Positions 56,380-64,000 of a stretch of DNA of 64,000 nt are shown one piece after another. Each line of letters begins with the position of its first letter. Position 1 is the stretch's first letter. Origin of the DNA: Bradyrhizobium sp. CCH5-F6 (GTDB lineage Bacteria > Pseudomonadota > Alphaproteobacteria > Rhizobiales > Xanthobacteraceae); NCBI RefSeq assembly GCF_001556045.1, contig NZ_LSIC01000073.1:124001-188000 (forward strand). The letters run 5' to 3'. The notes beneath the pieces were generated by a model. That model was given only the letters and a program-made list of their open reading frames with translations. It ran no database searches and was not told the origin of the DNA. The position numbers and the translations under genes are program-made.

Positions 56380-57195
56380 CTATACCTCCAGCGTCACCGT
56401 GACAGGCACATGGTCCGACGGCCGCTCCCAGCTCCGCGCGTCGCGCAGGATCCTGAAATCCTGGACCGCGTCCTTCAGCGCGCGCGAGACCCAGATGTGA
56501 TCGAGCCTGCGGCCGCGATCGCCGACGGTCCAGTCGGCGGAGCGGTAGCTCCACCACGTATAGACTTTCTCCGACATCGGGATGCGTTCGCGCGCGACGT
56601 CGACCCATTCACCGGCGGCGAGCGCAGCCTTCAGCTTCTCGGTTTCGACAGGCGTGTGCGAGACGACTTTCAGCAGCTGCCTGTGCGACCAGACGTCGTT
56701 CTCGTGCGGCGCGACATTGAGATCGCCGACCAGGACGTGGCGATCGTCTCCCCGCGGATGCAGCGGCTCGCATGCCTTCATCTCGTCGAGGAAGCGGAGC
56801 TTGTGGTCGAACTTCTCGTTCAGCGCGGGATCGGGAATGTCGCCGCCGGCGGGCACGTAGAAATTATGCAGCACCAGCGGTTTTGCGATGCCGGCCTTCT
56901 CGCCGAACGACACCGAGATGTGGCGCGAATCCACTTTGTCGCAGAAGGTGCGGATGTCCTTCGAGTCGAACGGAATCTTCGAGACGATGGCGACGCCGTG
57001 ATAGCCCTTCTGTCCGTTCAGCGCGACATGCTCATAGCCGAGCCGCTTGAAGCGCTTCACCGGAAAGGCGTCGTCGATGCACTTGGTCTCCTGCAGGCAC
57101 AACACCTCCGGCCGCGCGCTCTTGAGGAATTTCGCGACCAGATCGATGCGCAGGCGCACCGAATTGATGTTCCAGGTTGTCAGGGAAAGACGCAT
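56380..57195 (-). CDS. xth: Exodeoxyribonuclease III / AP endonuclease (XthA family)
   Basis: This family cleaves abasic sites and 3' blocks in base-excision repair. The 271-residue protein starts MRLSLTTWNINSVRLRID, with catalytic Glu in VLCLQETKC near residue 36, VGDLNVAPHENDVW near residue 155, and the C-terminal DHVPVTVTL with the catalytic His. ATG 57195 begins the domain. Confidence 0.95.
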   Translation of the reverse strand: MRLSLTTWNINSVRLRIDLVAKFLKSARPEVLCLQETKCIDDAFPVKRFKRLGYEHVALNGQKGYHGVAIVSKIPFDSKDIRTFCDKVDSRHISVSFGEKAGIAKPLVLHNFYVPAGGDIPDPALNEKFDHKLRFLDEMKACEPLHPRGDDRHVLVGDLNVAPHENDVWSHRQLLKVVSHTPVETEKLKAALAAGEWVDVARERIPMSEKVYTWWSYRSADWTVGDRGRRLDHIWVSRALKDAVQDFRILRDARSWERPSDHVPVTVTLEV

Positions 57196-57255
57196 GGGAG
57201 ATGCGTCTTAGCATGGATTGCTAAGGGCGGAATGCTTGTCCACAGGCGTGGATTG

Positions 57256-57345
57256 GTAGGGTGGGTTAGCCGAAGGCGTAACCCACCAACTTCTGGAGCC
57301 GCGGCGACAAACAGTGGTGGGTTACGCTGCGCTAACCCACCCTAC
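57256..57345. repeat. Two-armed extragenic palindrome (family A, copy 3) between lolA and xth
   Basis: Facing arms begin GTAGGGTGGGTTAGCCGAAG (57256-57275) and end with the near reverse complement at 57345, around a centre of about 30 bases. It lies five bases from the lolA stop, so it may end the ftsK-lolA transcript. Confidence 0.78.
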
Positions 57346-57349
57346 GCAC

Positions 57350-58165
57350 CTATCCCGGCGACTGGCCGTAATTGGTGAAATCGATCTTGAACATGCTGGG
57401 ATCGAGCTTCTTGCTCGAATCCAGATTGTAGACCGCGATCGTGGTGTCGTAGCCCTGCGGATCGGTGACGGTCCACTGCTTCAGCTGGCCGTCCTTGGCG
57501 CCGAACATCAGGAGCAGCCGGCTGGTGCCCACCAGCGCCTGCTTCTCCTCGATGGTGACGCTGACGAAGACGTCATCGGCCGAGACGTTGACGACGTTGG
57601 TGTCCTTCATCAAATCGATGCGGTCGGACAAAAGAAAGCGCAGCGGCGTCTGCGACAGCGGATAGACGTCCTGGGTCGCGAGCTTGCGGTCGCGCACCAC
57701 CAGCGAGGAACCGTCCGCGACGATGTCGATCGGGCTCGGCGCGTCATATTCGAAGCGGACCTTGCCCGGCTTCTGGATGTAGAAATCGCCCTGCGTCTTG
57801 CTGCCGTCGGGACCGACCTGGACGAAATTCCCGACCAGCGTCTGAAGCGACGACAGATAGGCGCTGACCTTGGCGGCCTGGGCCTTCTGGTTGGCATCGA
57901 AGGTCTGGAAGATACTGCTCGGCACGTTGCGGCGCGGATCCGGAATCACCGGATTGGGCGGCGTCTGCGTCGCGCCGGTGACTGCGGGTCCACCGCCTCC
58001 GGCTTGAGTACCGTCACGTCCCTTCGGCGCGGGTTTCGGCACGGGCACGGTCTGCGCGAACGAGGTCGCAGTCGCAATCGCGGCGGTGACGAGAAGCACG
58101 CCGGCCACGCGCGCGCTTCGCGCGGCGATGGTGGCAGCGAATCGAATGTCCGGATGTTTGATCAA
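57350..58165 (-). CDS. lolA: LolA-like outer-membrane lipoprotein carrier
   Basis: LolA ferries lipoproteins across the periplasm. The 271-residue product has a Sec signal peptide (VAGVLLVTAAIATATSFAQ), a Pro/Gly-rich linker of about 55 residues, and the LolA fold from YLSSLQTLVGNFVQVGPDGS with GKVRFEYDAPSPIDIVADGS. It is longer than enterobacterial LolA because of the linker, as usual in Rhizobiales. It lies 95 bases after ftsK on the same strand. Confidence 0.92.
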   Translation of the reverse strand: MIKHPDIRFAATIAARSARVAGVLLVTAAIATATSFAQTVPVPKPAPKGRDGTQAGGGGPAVTGATQTPPNPVIPDPRRNVPSSIFQTFDANQKAQAAKVSAYLSSLQTLVGNFVQVGPDGSKTQGDFYIQKPGKVRFEYDAPSPIDIVADGSSLVVRDRKLATQDVYPLSQTPLRFLLSDRIDLMKDTNVVNVSADDVFVSVTIEEKQALVGTSRLLLMFGAKDGQLKQWTVTDPQGYDTTIAVYNLDSSKKLDPSMFKIDFTNYGQSPG

Positions 58166-58260
58166 CGCGTCGTCCTAACGTGGCTGGGCGCCTTTTTAGC
58201 GTGAATTCGGGCAAAAGCAGATATCGATTTTGCGTGAAATTATGTCTTGAGGCGCTCGCC

Positions 58261-60738
58261 TCACATATGGCTGTCTTCTTCCTCGACCAGAATCTCGCGC
58301 TTCCCGGCGTGGTTGGCGGGACCGACGATGCCCTCCAGTTCCATGCGCTCCATCAGCGATGCGGCGCGGTTGTAGCCGATTTGCAGGCGGCGCTGGATGT
58401 AGCTGGTCGAGGCCTTGCGGTCGCGTTTGACGATCGCAACCGCCTGCTGGAACAGATCGCCGCCGCCATCCCCGCCCATGCCGGTGGCGTCGAACACGGC
58501 GCCGTCCTCGTCTTCGGTCGGCTCCTCGGCGGTAACAGCTTCGAGATATTCCGGCTGTCCCTGCGTCTTGAGGTGACGCACCACCTTCTCGACTTCCTCG
58601 TCGGAGGCGAAAGGTCCGTGCACGCGGCTGATGCGGCCGCCGCCGGCCATGTAGAGCATGTCGCCCTGGCCGAGCAGTTGCTCGGCGCCCATCTCGCCCA
58701 AAATGGTGCGGCTGTCGATCTTGGAGGTGACCTGGAAGGCGATGCGCGTCGGGAAGTTCGCCTTGATGGTGCCGGTGATGACGTCGACCGACGGACGCTG
58801 CGTCGCCAGGATCACGTGGAGGCCGGCCGCGCGTGCCATCTGAGCGAGACGCTGCACCGCGCCTTCGATGTCCTTGCCCGCGACCATCATCAGGTCGGCC
58901 ATTTCGTCGACGATGATGACGATGTAGGGCAGCGGGTCGAGCGAGAGCTTCTCTTCCTCGTAGATCGCCTTGCCGGTTTCCTTGTCGAAGCCGGTGTGCA
59001 CCGTGCGCGTCGGTTCCTCGCCCTTGGCCTTCAGTTCGAGCAGGCGCGTATTGTAGCCGTCGATGTTGCGCACACCGAGCTTGGCCATGTTCTTGTAGCG
59101 CTCTTCCATCTCGCGCACGGCCCATTTCAGCGCGACCACCGCCTTCTTCGGATCGGTCACGACGGGCGTGAGCAGGTGGGGAATGCCGTCATAGACGGAG
59201 AGTTCGAGCATCTTCGGATCGACCATGATGAGCCGGCACTGGTCCGGGCGCAGCCGGTAGACCAGGCTGAGGATCATGGTATTGATGGCGACCGACTTGC
59301 CCGAGCCGGTGGTGCCCGCGATCAGCATGTGCGGCGTGCGGGCGAGATCGATGATGACGGGATCGCCGCCGATGGTCTTGCCGAGGCACAGCGGCAGCTT
59401 TGCCACCGTGTCGGTCGCCTCCTTGGCCACCAGCAATTCGCGCAAATAGACTTTCTCGCGATGCGCGTTCGGCAGTTCGATGCCGATCGCGTTGCGGCCG
59501 GGCACGACGGCGACGCGCGCCGACAGCGCGCTCATCGAGCGGGCGATATCGTCGGAAAGGCCGATCACGCGCGAGGACTTGATGCCAGGCGCGGGCTCGA
59601 GCTCGTACAGCGTAACGACGGGACCGGGATTGGCCTTCACGATCTCGCCGCGCACGCCGAAATCCTGCAGCACGCCCTCGAGCGAGCGGGAATTGTTCTC
59701 CAGCTCGGCCTTGCTGAGCGGCTGGCGATCGCCGGCTTTCGGCGCGGCCAGCATCGAGACCGAGGGAAGGTCGAACTTGTCGGAGGACTTCTTGGCCGCG
59801 GCCTTCGGTGCAGGCTTCTTGCGCGGGGCGCGCGCGGCGGGCTGCTCCTCTTCCTCCTCCTCGTCCTCCTCTTCTTCGTGCTCGTCCTCGTAGTCCGCGT
59901 CTTCGGACTGCGGCGAGATCGGGGGCGCGGCGCGACCGCCGCCCAGATTCGGCTCTTGGCGGCTGAATCCAACGGCCTTGGTTTTCGGTCCACTCGAGAC
60001 CAGAGAACGGTAGGCGGCGCTGAGGAGCCAGATCAGCCGCGCCTTGGTGCTCATCAAGGCGTGGAACAGCCAGCCCAGCGACACCGAGCCGCGATCGCTC
60101 TCCTCGTCTTCGTCGAGCGGCTTGTCCTCGTCCTCGATCTCCGCGAGCTCGTCGTCATGTTCGCGCGCGCCGAGGCCGCAGGCGATCAGGAAGGTCGCCG
60201 CCATCGCGGCGAACAGGATGGTGCCCAGCACGATGCGATAGATCGTGCCGGCCGGCCCGAAGATCACCGCGGGCGCGCGCACCAGCGCGTCGCCGACCAC
60301 GCCGCCGAGGCCGGTCGGCAGCGGCCATGCGCCGCCATGCGGCCAGCAGCTGACGAAGCCTGCCGCAATGACGGTGCAGAGGATCCAGGAGCCGAGCCGC
60401 AGCGCTTCGCGGTCGAACGGGCGATGCGTCATCATGCGCCAGCCCCACACCGCGACCGTCAGGACCAGCATGATCGCGCCGAGCCCGAAGATCTGCATCG
60501 CGAGGTCGGCGCCGATGGCGCCGGCATAGCCGAGGATGTTGCGGATCGGCCGCGAGGTCGCGTGGCTGAGGCTGGGATCCTGCACCGACCAGGTCATCAG
60601 CCCCGCCGAGGCGATGCCGGCCAGCCCGATCAGGCCGAGCCCGGTGAGCTCGCGCATGCGCCGCGCCAGACCCTCGCGGATCGAGGGCGGCAGATGGCCG
60701 ACCAGTGGGAAGACACGTTCGATTGCCGACATGCTCAT
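58261..60738 (-). CDS. ftsK: FtsK, DNA translocase of the divisome
   Basis: FtsK anchors at the septum and pumps chromosome termini. The 825-residue protein has four N-terminal membrane helices (about residues 30-210), an acidic linker with long Glu/Asp runs (about 270-300), and a motor domain with Walker [16 protein letters not shown] near residue 480 and Walker [13 protein letters not shown] near residue 613. A C-terminal gamma winged helix ([28 protein letters not shown]) reads KOPS sequences. The gene lies between an aminotransferase and lolA. Confidence 0.97.
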   Translation of the reverse strand: MSMSAIERVFPLVGHLPPSIREGLARRMRELTGLGLIGLAGIASAGLMTWSVQDPSLSHATSRPIRNILGYAGAIGADLAMQIFGLGAIMLVLTVAVWGWRMMTHRPFDREALRLGSWILCTVIAAGFVSCWPHGGAWPLPTGLGGVVGDALVRAPAVIFGPAGTIYRIVLGTILFAAMAATFLIACGLGAREHDDELAEIEDEDKPLDEDEESDRGSVSLGWLFHALMSTKARLIWLLSAAYRSLVSSGPKTKAVGFSRQEPNLGGGRAAPPISPQSEDADYEDEHEEEEDEEEEEEQPAARAPRKKPAPKAAAKKSSDKFDLPSVSMLAAPKAGDRQPLSKAELENNSRSLEGVLQDFGVRGEIVKANPGPVVTLYELEPAPGIKSSRVIGLSDDIARSMSALSARVAVVPGRNAIGIELPNAHREKVYLRELLVAKEATDTVAKLPLCLGKTIGGDPVIIDLARTPHMLIAGTTGSGKSVAINTMILSLVYRLRPDQCRLIMVDPKMLELSVYDGIPHLLTPVVTDPKKAVVALKWAVREMEERYKNMAKLGVRNIDGYNTRLLELKAKGEEPTRTVHTGFDKETGKAIYEEEKLSLDPLPYIVIIVDEMADLMMVAGKDIEGAVQRLAQMARAAGLHVILATQRPSVDVITGTIKANFPTRIAFQVTSKIDSRTILGEMGAEQLLGQGDMLYMAGGGRISRVHGPFASDEEVEKVVRHLKTQGQPEYLEAVTAEEPTEDEDGAVFDATGMGGDGGGDLFQQAVAIVKRDRKASTSYIQRRLQIGYNRAASLMERMELEGIVGPANHAGKREILVEEEDSHM

Positions 60739-60747
60739 GGGCCCCGC

Positions 60748-61956
60748 CTAACCCAGAGTCTCGACCAGGCGGTGCAGCGCCTGCGCCGTGGTCTCGCCAT
60801 CCTGCACCAGCGCGAGGCGAATGTAGCCCGCACCGGGATTGAAGCCGTCGGGTTGGAGCCGCGCCAGGTAGCTGCCGGGCACCACGCGCACGCCAGCTTC
60901 CTTGAAGAGTCTCAGCGCCACGGAGACGTCATCGCCGATCGCCGACGTGTCGAGCCAGACGCAGAAGCCGCCGTCGGGCCGGCGATAGCCGTAGCGATTG
61001 CCGATGATCTGGTCGGCGAGATCGAACTTGATCCGGTAGAGCCTGCGGTTCTCCTCGACATGGGTCTCGTCGCCGTAAGCGACGGTTGCGACGTGCTGGA
61101 GTGGCACCGGTACCTGCGGCGCCGCGATGTTGCGCAGCTCCAGGAACATGCCGATGAACTTCTTGTCGCCGGCGGCGAAGCCGACGCGCAGGCCCGGCAG
61201 GTTTGAGCGCTTCGACAGCGACTGGAACGCCACCACACGGGTGAAATCAGGTCCGGCGCATTCAAGCGCGCTGCCCGGAGCGTCGCGGGTGTAGATCTCG
61301 GAATAGCACTCGTCGCTGAGGATCACGAAGCCGTGGCGGTCGGCGAGCTGCTTCAACCGCCTGAAATAGTCCGGCTTGGCAACCGAGCCCTGCGGATTGG
61401 CCGGCGAAGCCAGGTAGAACGCCACCGTGCGCGCCAGCGTCACCTCGTCGATGGCGTCGAGATCTGGCAGAAAGCCGTTCGCGACGGTGGTCGGCAGATG
61501 CACCGGCTCGCAAGCTGCTGCGAGGGCGCCGGCGCCATAGACCGGGTAGAACGGGTTCGGCATCAGGATCGCGGGCTTGCCCGGACGCGGGCCGACATAG
61601 CGCGCGGCCGCAATCGCGGCGAGGAAGAGGCCCTCGCGGCTGCCATTGAGCACGAGGATCTCGTTCTCGGGGTCGAGCGGCCGCGGCAGCTTGAAACGCG
61701 ACGACAGCCAGGCGCCTGCAGCCTGGCGGAACGGGTCGGTGCCCTTGTTCGCGGGGTAGCGGCCGAAATCGGCGATGTGCTTGGCCAGGACCGGGCCGAC
61801 GAAGTCAGGCACGGGATGCTGCGGCTCCCCGACCGCGAGCGAAATCAAGGGCTTGCCGGGCTGATGCGGGGCCAGCAGCTCGTTCAGCCGGACGAAGGGC
61901 GAGCGTTCGGGATCGGAGCTTCCACCGGCCTGCGGCGCACGGGATGAAGCGGTCAT
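60748..61956 (-). CDS. dapC: PLP-dependent aminotransferase, DapC-like
   Basis: A fold-type I class I/II aminotransferase of about 402 residues. The PLP lysine is in FQSLSKRSNLPGLRVGF near residue 250, with YLASPANPQGSVA for cofactor and GRYPANKGTDPFRQA near the N-terminus. The family fits N-succinyldiaminopimelate aminotransferase of lysine/peptidoglycan synthesis; other amino-acid specificities cannot be excluded. ATG 61956 is chosen; 61962 is close. It precedes ftsK by nine bases, so both share a promoter. Confidence 0.83.
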   Translation of the reverse strand: MTASSRAPQAGGSSDPERSPFVRLNELLAPHQPGKPLISLAVGEPQHPVPDFVGPVLAKHIADFGRYPANKGTDPFRQAAGAWLSSRFKLPRPLDPENEILVLNGSREGLFLAAIAAARYVGPRPGKPAILMPNPFYPVYGAGALAAACEPVHLPTTVANGFLPDLDAIDEVTLARTVAFYLASPANPQGSVAKPDYFRRLKQLADRHGFVILSDECYSEIYTRDAPGSALECAGPDFTRVVAFQSLSKRSNLPGLRVGFAAGDKKFIGMFLELRNIAAPQVPVPLQHVATVAYGDETHVEENRRLYRIKFDLADQIIGNRYGYRRPDGGFCVWLDTSAIGDDVSVALRLFKEAGVRVVPGSYLARLQPDGFNPGAGYIRLALVQDGETTAQALHRLVETLG

Positions 61957-62045
61957 AGCCATTCTGGGCGCCAGCACTCTTGGAACAGCCGGTCGCACGA
62001 AAGCACCGGCGGGAAGCGGTTCAGTTCACCATAGATAGGGCGAGG

Positions 62046-62060
62046 TTAAGACGCGATTAA
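62046..62060. promoter_or_regulatory. Candidate CtrA-binding site upstream of the dapC-ftsK group
   Basis: TTAA (62046-62049), seven bases, then TTAA (62057-62060) followed by CC: an exact match to the CtrA consensus TTAA-N7-TTAA. It lies 89 bases before the aminotransferase start. In high-GC DNA such a match is rare. The rest of the 377-base dapC-amtB gap holds the amtB terminator below and nothing else I can identify. Confidence 0.55.
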
Positions 62061-62213
62061 CCATCGGCCGCCGCCCGCGTCCAGAGCGGGAATAATGAGG
62101 CCGGATGACAACCGGATGGAGCGCGATTTCTCCGAGCTCGCGTCGATGCGGAGCCCAGGAACCGTGCGATATTTCCGAGCCGGCTGCGCGCAATGGCTAT
62201 CCTCGACGTCCGA

Positions 62214-62250
62214 TCCAAAAGAAAGGGGCTCCAGCTTGCGCTGGAGCCCC
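62214..62250 (-). terminator. Intrinsic terminator of amtB
   Basis: On the minus strand a perfect 11-bp stem (GGGGCTCCAGC, 62250-62240, pairing with 62235-62225) with a four-base loop is followed by TTTCTTTT. It lies 84 bases after the amtB stop. Confidence 0.92.
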
Positions 62251-62333
62251 TCGACGGTCAGGGCATTGCCGGGTATGTGCCCGAACCGTAGTTGTGGACG
62301 CGGCCTCGACGAGACCGCGCCCCGGGAGGAGAC

Positions 62334-63782
62334 TTACATGTTGTAGGCGCGCTCGGTGTGCTCGGTGATGTCGAGGCCTTCACGCTCGCTCTCGACATTG
62401 GCGCGGAGGCCAACGATCACATCGACGACCTTGTAGAGGATCGCCGAGCCAACGCCCGACCACACCAGCGTGGTGCAGACGGCCTTGATCTGGGCGAGCA
62501 TCTGGACCGCGAAGTCGTAGTCGGCCACCTTGGGCGGGATCGCGGTGTAGTCGATGATGCCGGCGCCGCCGAGGGCGGGGTTGACGAGAATGCCGGTGCC
62601 GATGGCGCCGACAATGCCGCCGACGCAGTGCACGCCGAACACGTCGAGCGAGTCATCGTAGCCCAGCGCGTTCTTCACGACGGTGCAGAAGAACAGGCAG
62701 ACCACGCCGACCACGAGGCCGAGGACGATCGCGCCCATGACGCCGGCGAAGCCGGCCGCAGGCGTGACGGCCACGAGGCCCGCGACAGCGCCGGAGATCA
62801 CGCCGAGCACCGAGGGGTGACCCTTCACGATCCACTCCGCGAACATCCACGACAGCGCGGCTGCTGCGGTGGCGACGAAGGAGTTGGTCATGGCGAGCGC
62901 AGCGCCGCCACTGGCTTCGAGGTTGGAGCCGGCGTTGAAACCGAACCAGCCGACCCAGAGCAGCGAAGCGCCGATCATCGACATGGTCAGCGAGTGCGGG
63001 GCCATCAGCTCCTTGCCGTAGCCGATGCGCTTGCCGATCAGGAGTGCGCCGACGAGGCCCGCGATGCCCGCGTTGATGTGCACCACGGTGCCGCCCGCGA
63101 AGTCGATCGCGCCCATCTTGAAGATCCAGCCGGCGTCGGCGTTGAGCTCGTCGAGCTTGGCCTGCGCCGCGGTCTTTGCCGCCGCGTCGGTCGCAGCAGC
63201 GAGCGCCTTGGCCGCATCCTGGAGCAGGTCCGGACCCTGCCAGTACCAGACCATGTGCGCGATCGGGAAATAGACCAGCGTGACCCAGAGCGGGACGAAG
63301 AGAGCGATCGCCGCGAACTTCATGCGCTCGGCAAAGGCGCCGACGATGAGGGCGGGCGTGATCGCCGCGAAGGTCATCTGGAAGCAGACATAGATGAGCT
63401 CCGAGATGTTGGCGTCGACCGAGAAGGTCGCTGCCTTCGTGTCGGTGGTGACGCCCATCATGAAGGCCTTGGAGAAGCCGCCGATGAAGTCGGAGCCGCC
63501 GGTGAAGGTGAGGCTGTAGCCGTACACGGCCCAGATCACGGTGACGACGCAGACGGTGTAGAACACCTGCATCAGGACGGAGAGCATGTTCTTGGAACGG
63601 ACGAGACCGCCGTAGAACAGCGCGAGGCCGGGGATCGTCATCAACAGCACCAGCACTGTCGATGTCATCATCCAGGCGTTGTCTCCCTTGTTGACCGTTG
63701 GCTCGGCATAGGCTGCGGTCGCAGCGAACAGGCCGACTGCGAGAGCCGCCAATCCCGCGCCATAGGGACGCTTGAACGTCAT
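62334..63782 (-). CDS. amtB: AmtB, ammonium transporter
   Basis: AmtB moves ammonium across the inner membrane and is gated by GlnK. The 482-residue protein has a signal peptide (LAALAVGLFAATAAYAEP), about 11 helices, the family signature GGTVVHINAGIAGLVGALLIG with the first pore His, and VFGVHCVGGIVGAIGTGIL with the second. An insert of about 30 residues after MVWYWQGPDLLQDAAKALAA is seen in many alphaproteobacteria. ATG 63782 follows AGGAG. It is 37 bases after glnK. Confidence 0.96.
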   Translation of the reverse strand: MTFKRPYGAGLAALAVGLFAATAAYAEPTVNKGDNAWMMTSTVLVLLMTIPGLALFYGGLVRSKNMLSVLMQVFYTVCVVTVIWAVYGYSLTFTGGSDFIGGFSKAFMMGVTTDTKAATFSVDANISELIYVCFQMTFAAITPALIVGAFAERMKFAAIALFVPLWVTLVYFPIAHMVWYWQGPDLLQDAAKALAAATDAAAKTAAQAKLDELNADAGWIFKMGAIDFAGGTVVHINAGIAGLVGALLIGKRIGYGKELMAPHSLTMSMIGASLLWVGWFGFNAGSNLEASGGAALAMTNSFVATAAAALSWMFAEWIVKGHPSVLGVISGAVAGLVAVTPAAGFAGVMGAIVLGLVVGVVCLFFCTVVKNALGYDDSLDVFGVHCVGGIVGAIGTGILVNPALGGAGIIDYTAIPPKVADYDFAVQMLAQIKAVCTTLVWSGVGSAILYKVVDVIVGLRANVESEREGLDITEHTERAYNM

Positions 63783-63819
63783 ATTATTTACTCCTGATTG
63801 GATAAGGTTGAGCGCGAAA

Positions 63820-64000
63820 TCAAAGGGCCGCGGCATCGGCCTCGCCGGTGCGGATGCGCACCGCATGGTCGAGGTTGATGACGAAGATCTTGCCGTCGCC
63901 GATCTGTCCGGTTTTCGCCGCGGACGTGATGGCGTCGATGGTCTTGTCGACCTGGTCGGAGGCGACAGCGACCTCGATCTTGATCTTGGGCAGGAAGCTC
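63820..64000 (-). CDS. glnK: GlnK/PII nitrogen-regulatory protein (C-terminal part, runs off the window)
   Basis: The last 59 codons of a PII protein are present: KIKIEVAVASDQVDKTIDAITSAAKTGQIGDGKIFVINLD, with the GDGKIF B-loop that binds ATP, and a C-terminus HAVRIRTGEADAAAL. The T-loop tyrosine region lies outside the window. Adjacent to amtB on the same strand, it is the partner that blocks AmtB under nitrogen sufficiency; glnK-amtB is usually NtrC/sigma-54 controlled, but that promoter is not in the window. Confidence 0.94.
   Translation of the reverse strand, partial: SFLPKIKIEVAVASDQVDKTIDAITSAAKTGQIGDGKIFVINLDHAVRIRTGEADAAAL

Noticed and set aside
58180..61206. A frame of about 1,000 codons on the plus strand opposite ftsK and the aminotransferase
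   Set aside because: Antisense shadow of two well-supported genes, with no recognisable domain.

Overview
This window reads as ordinary, high-GC chromosome of a Rhizobiales alphaproteobacterium, most likely Bradyrhizobium or a close Nitrobacteraceae relative. The reasons are gene order (grpE-hrcA facing rph-rdgB-hemW; hslV-GNAT-DUF2585-hslU; a Tim44-like/MltA/Smr block; mnmE-mnmG-rsmG-parA-parB; glnK-amtB, aminotransferase, ftsK, lolA), protein sequence character, and intergenic repeats of a type I know from Bradyrhizobium. No tRNA, rRNA, insertion sequence, prophage or CRISPR array was seen.

Layout. 1-4.1 kb: grpE (partial) and hrcA run left; rph, rdgB and hemW run right. 4.2-8.1 kb: a LppC-like lipoprotein, rsmI, yraN and gshB. 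8.4-13.8 kb: a reduced Flp pilus (Cpa/Tad) block with cpaB-cpaC-cpaD-cpaE facing a tadD-like TPR lipoprotein; the ATPase, platform, pilin and peptidase genes are not in the window. 13.8-21.1 kb: PilZ protein, yifB/comM, a secreted unknown, a hybrid histidine kinase, a histidine phosphatase, an AI-2E-family permease and a zinc-ribbon protein. 21.1-25.9 kb: coaA and a histidine cluster (hisE, hisF, hisA, hisH, hisB) with a DUF2628 gene. 26-29.3 kb: the HslUV protease locus. 29.5-33.2 kb: Smr protein, mltA, Tim44-like protein and secB.

The centre of the window (33.2-46.4 kb) looks like the replication-origin region. dnaQ, coaE, maf and a DUF299 regulatory protein are transcribed to the left; hemJ, rho, mnmE, mnmG, rsmG, parA and parB to the right. 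They diverge from a 516-base gene-free gap with an AT-rich dyad and several DnaA-box-like sequences. Six near-identical parS sites lie 4-6.7 kb to the right, between mnmE and the inside of rsmG, just before parAB. This is the order I recall around Caulobacter and Rickettsia origins, except that hemE is absent here.

46.4-64 kb: holA-lptE-leuS, two convergent GGDEF proteins, a YggS-type PLP protein, a FAH-fold hydratase, an L,D-transpeptidase-like protein, an OmpR-type response regulator, a cyclic-nucleotide-domain protein, an exonuclease III homologue, lolA-ftsK-aminotransferase, and amtB with the end of glnK. A perfect CtrA-type site precedes the aminotransferase-ftsK group.

The most unusual observations are a near-perfect 76-base palindrome inside cpaB that looks like a template-switch insertion, a Bradyrhizobium-type intergenic repeat read in frame as the hemW N-terminus, parS sites that supply the start codon and part of the protein sequence of rsmG, and the putative origin. 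I saw no clearly new multi-gene defence or metabolic system.
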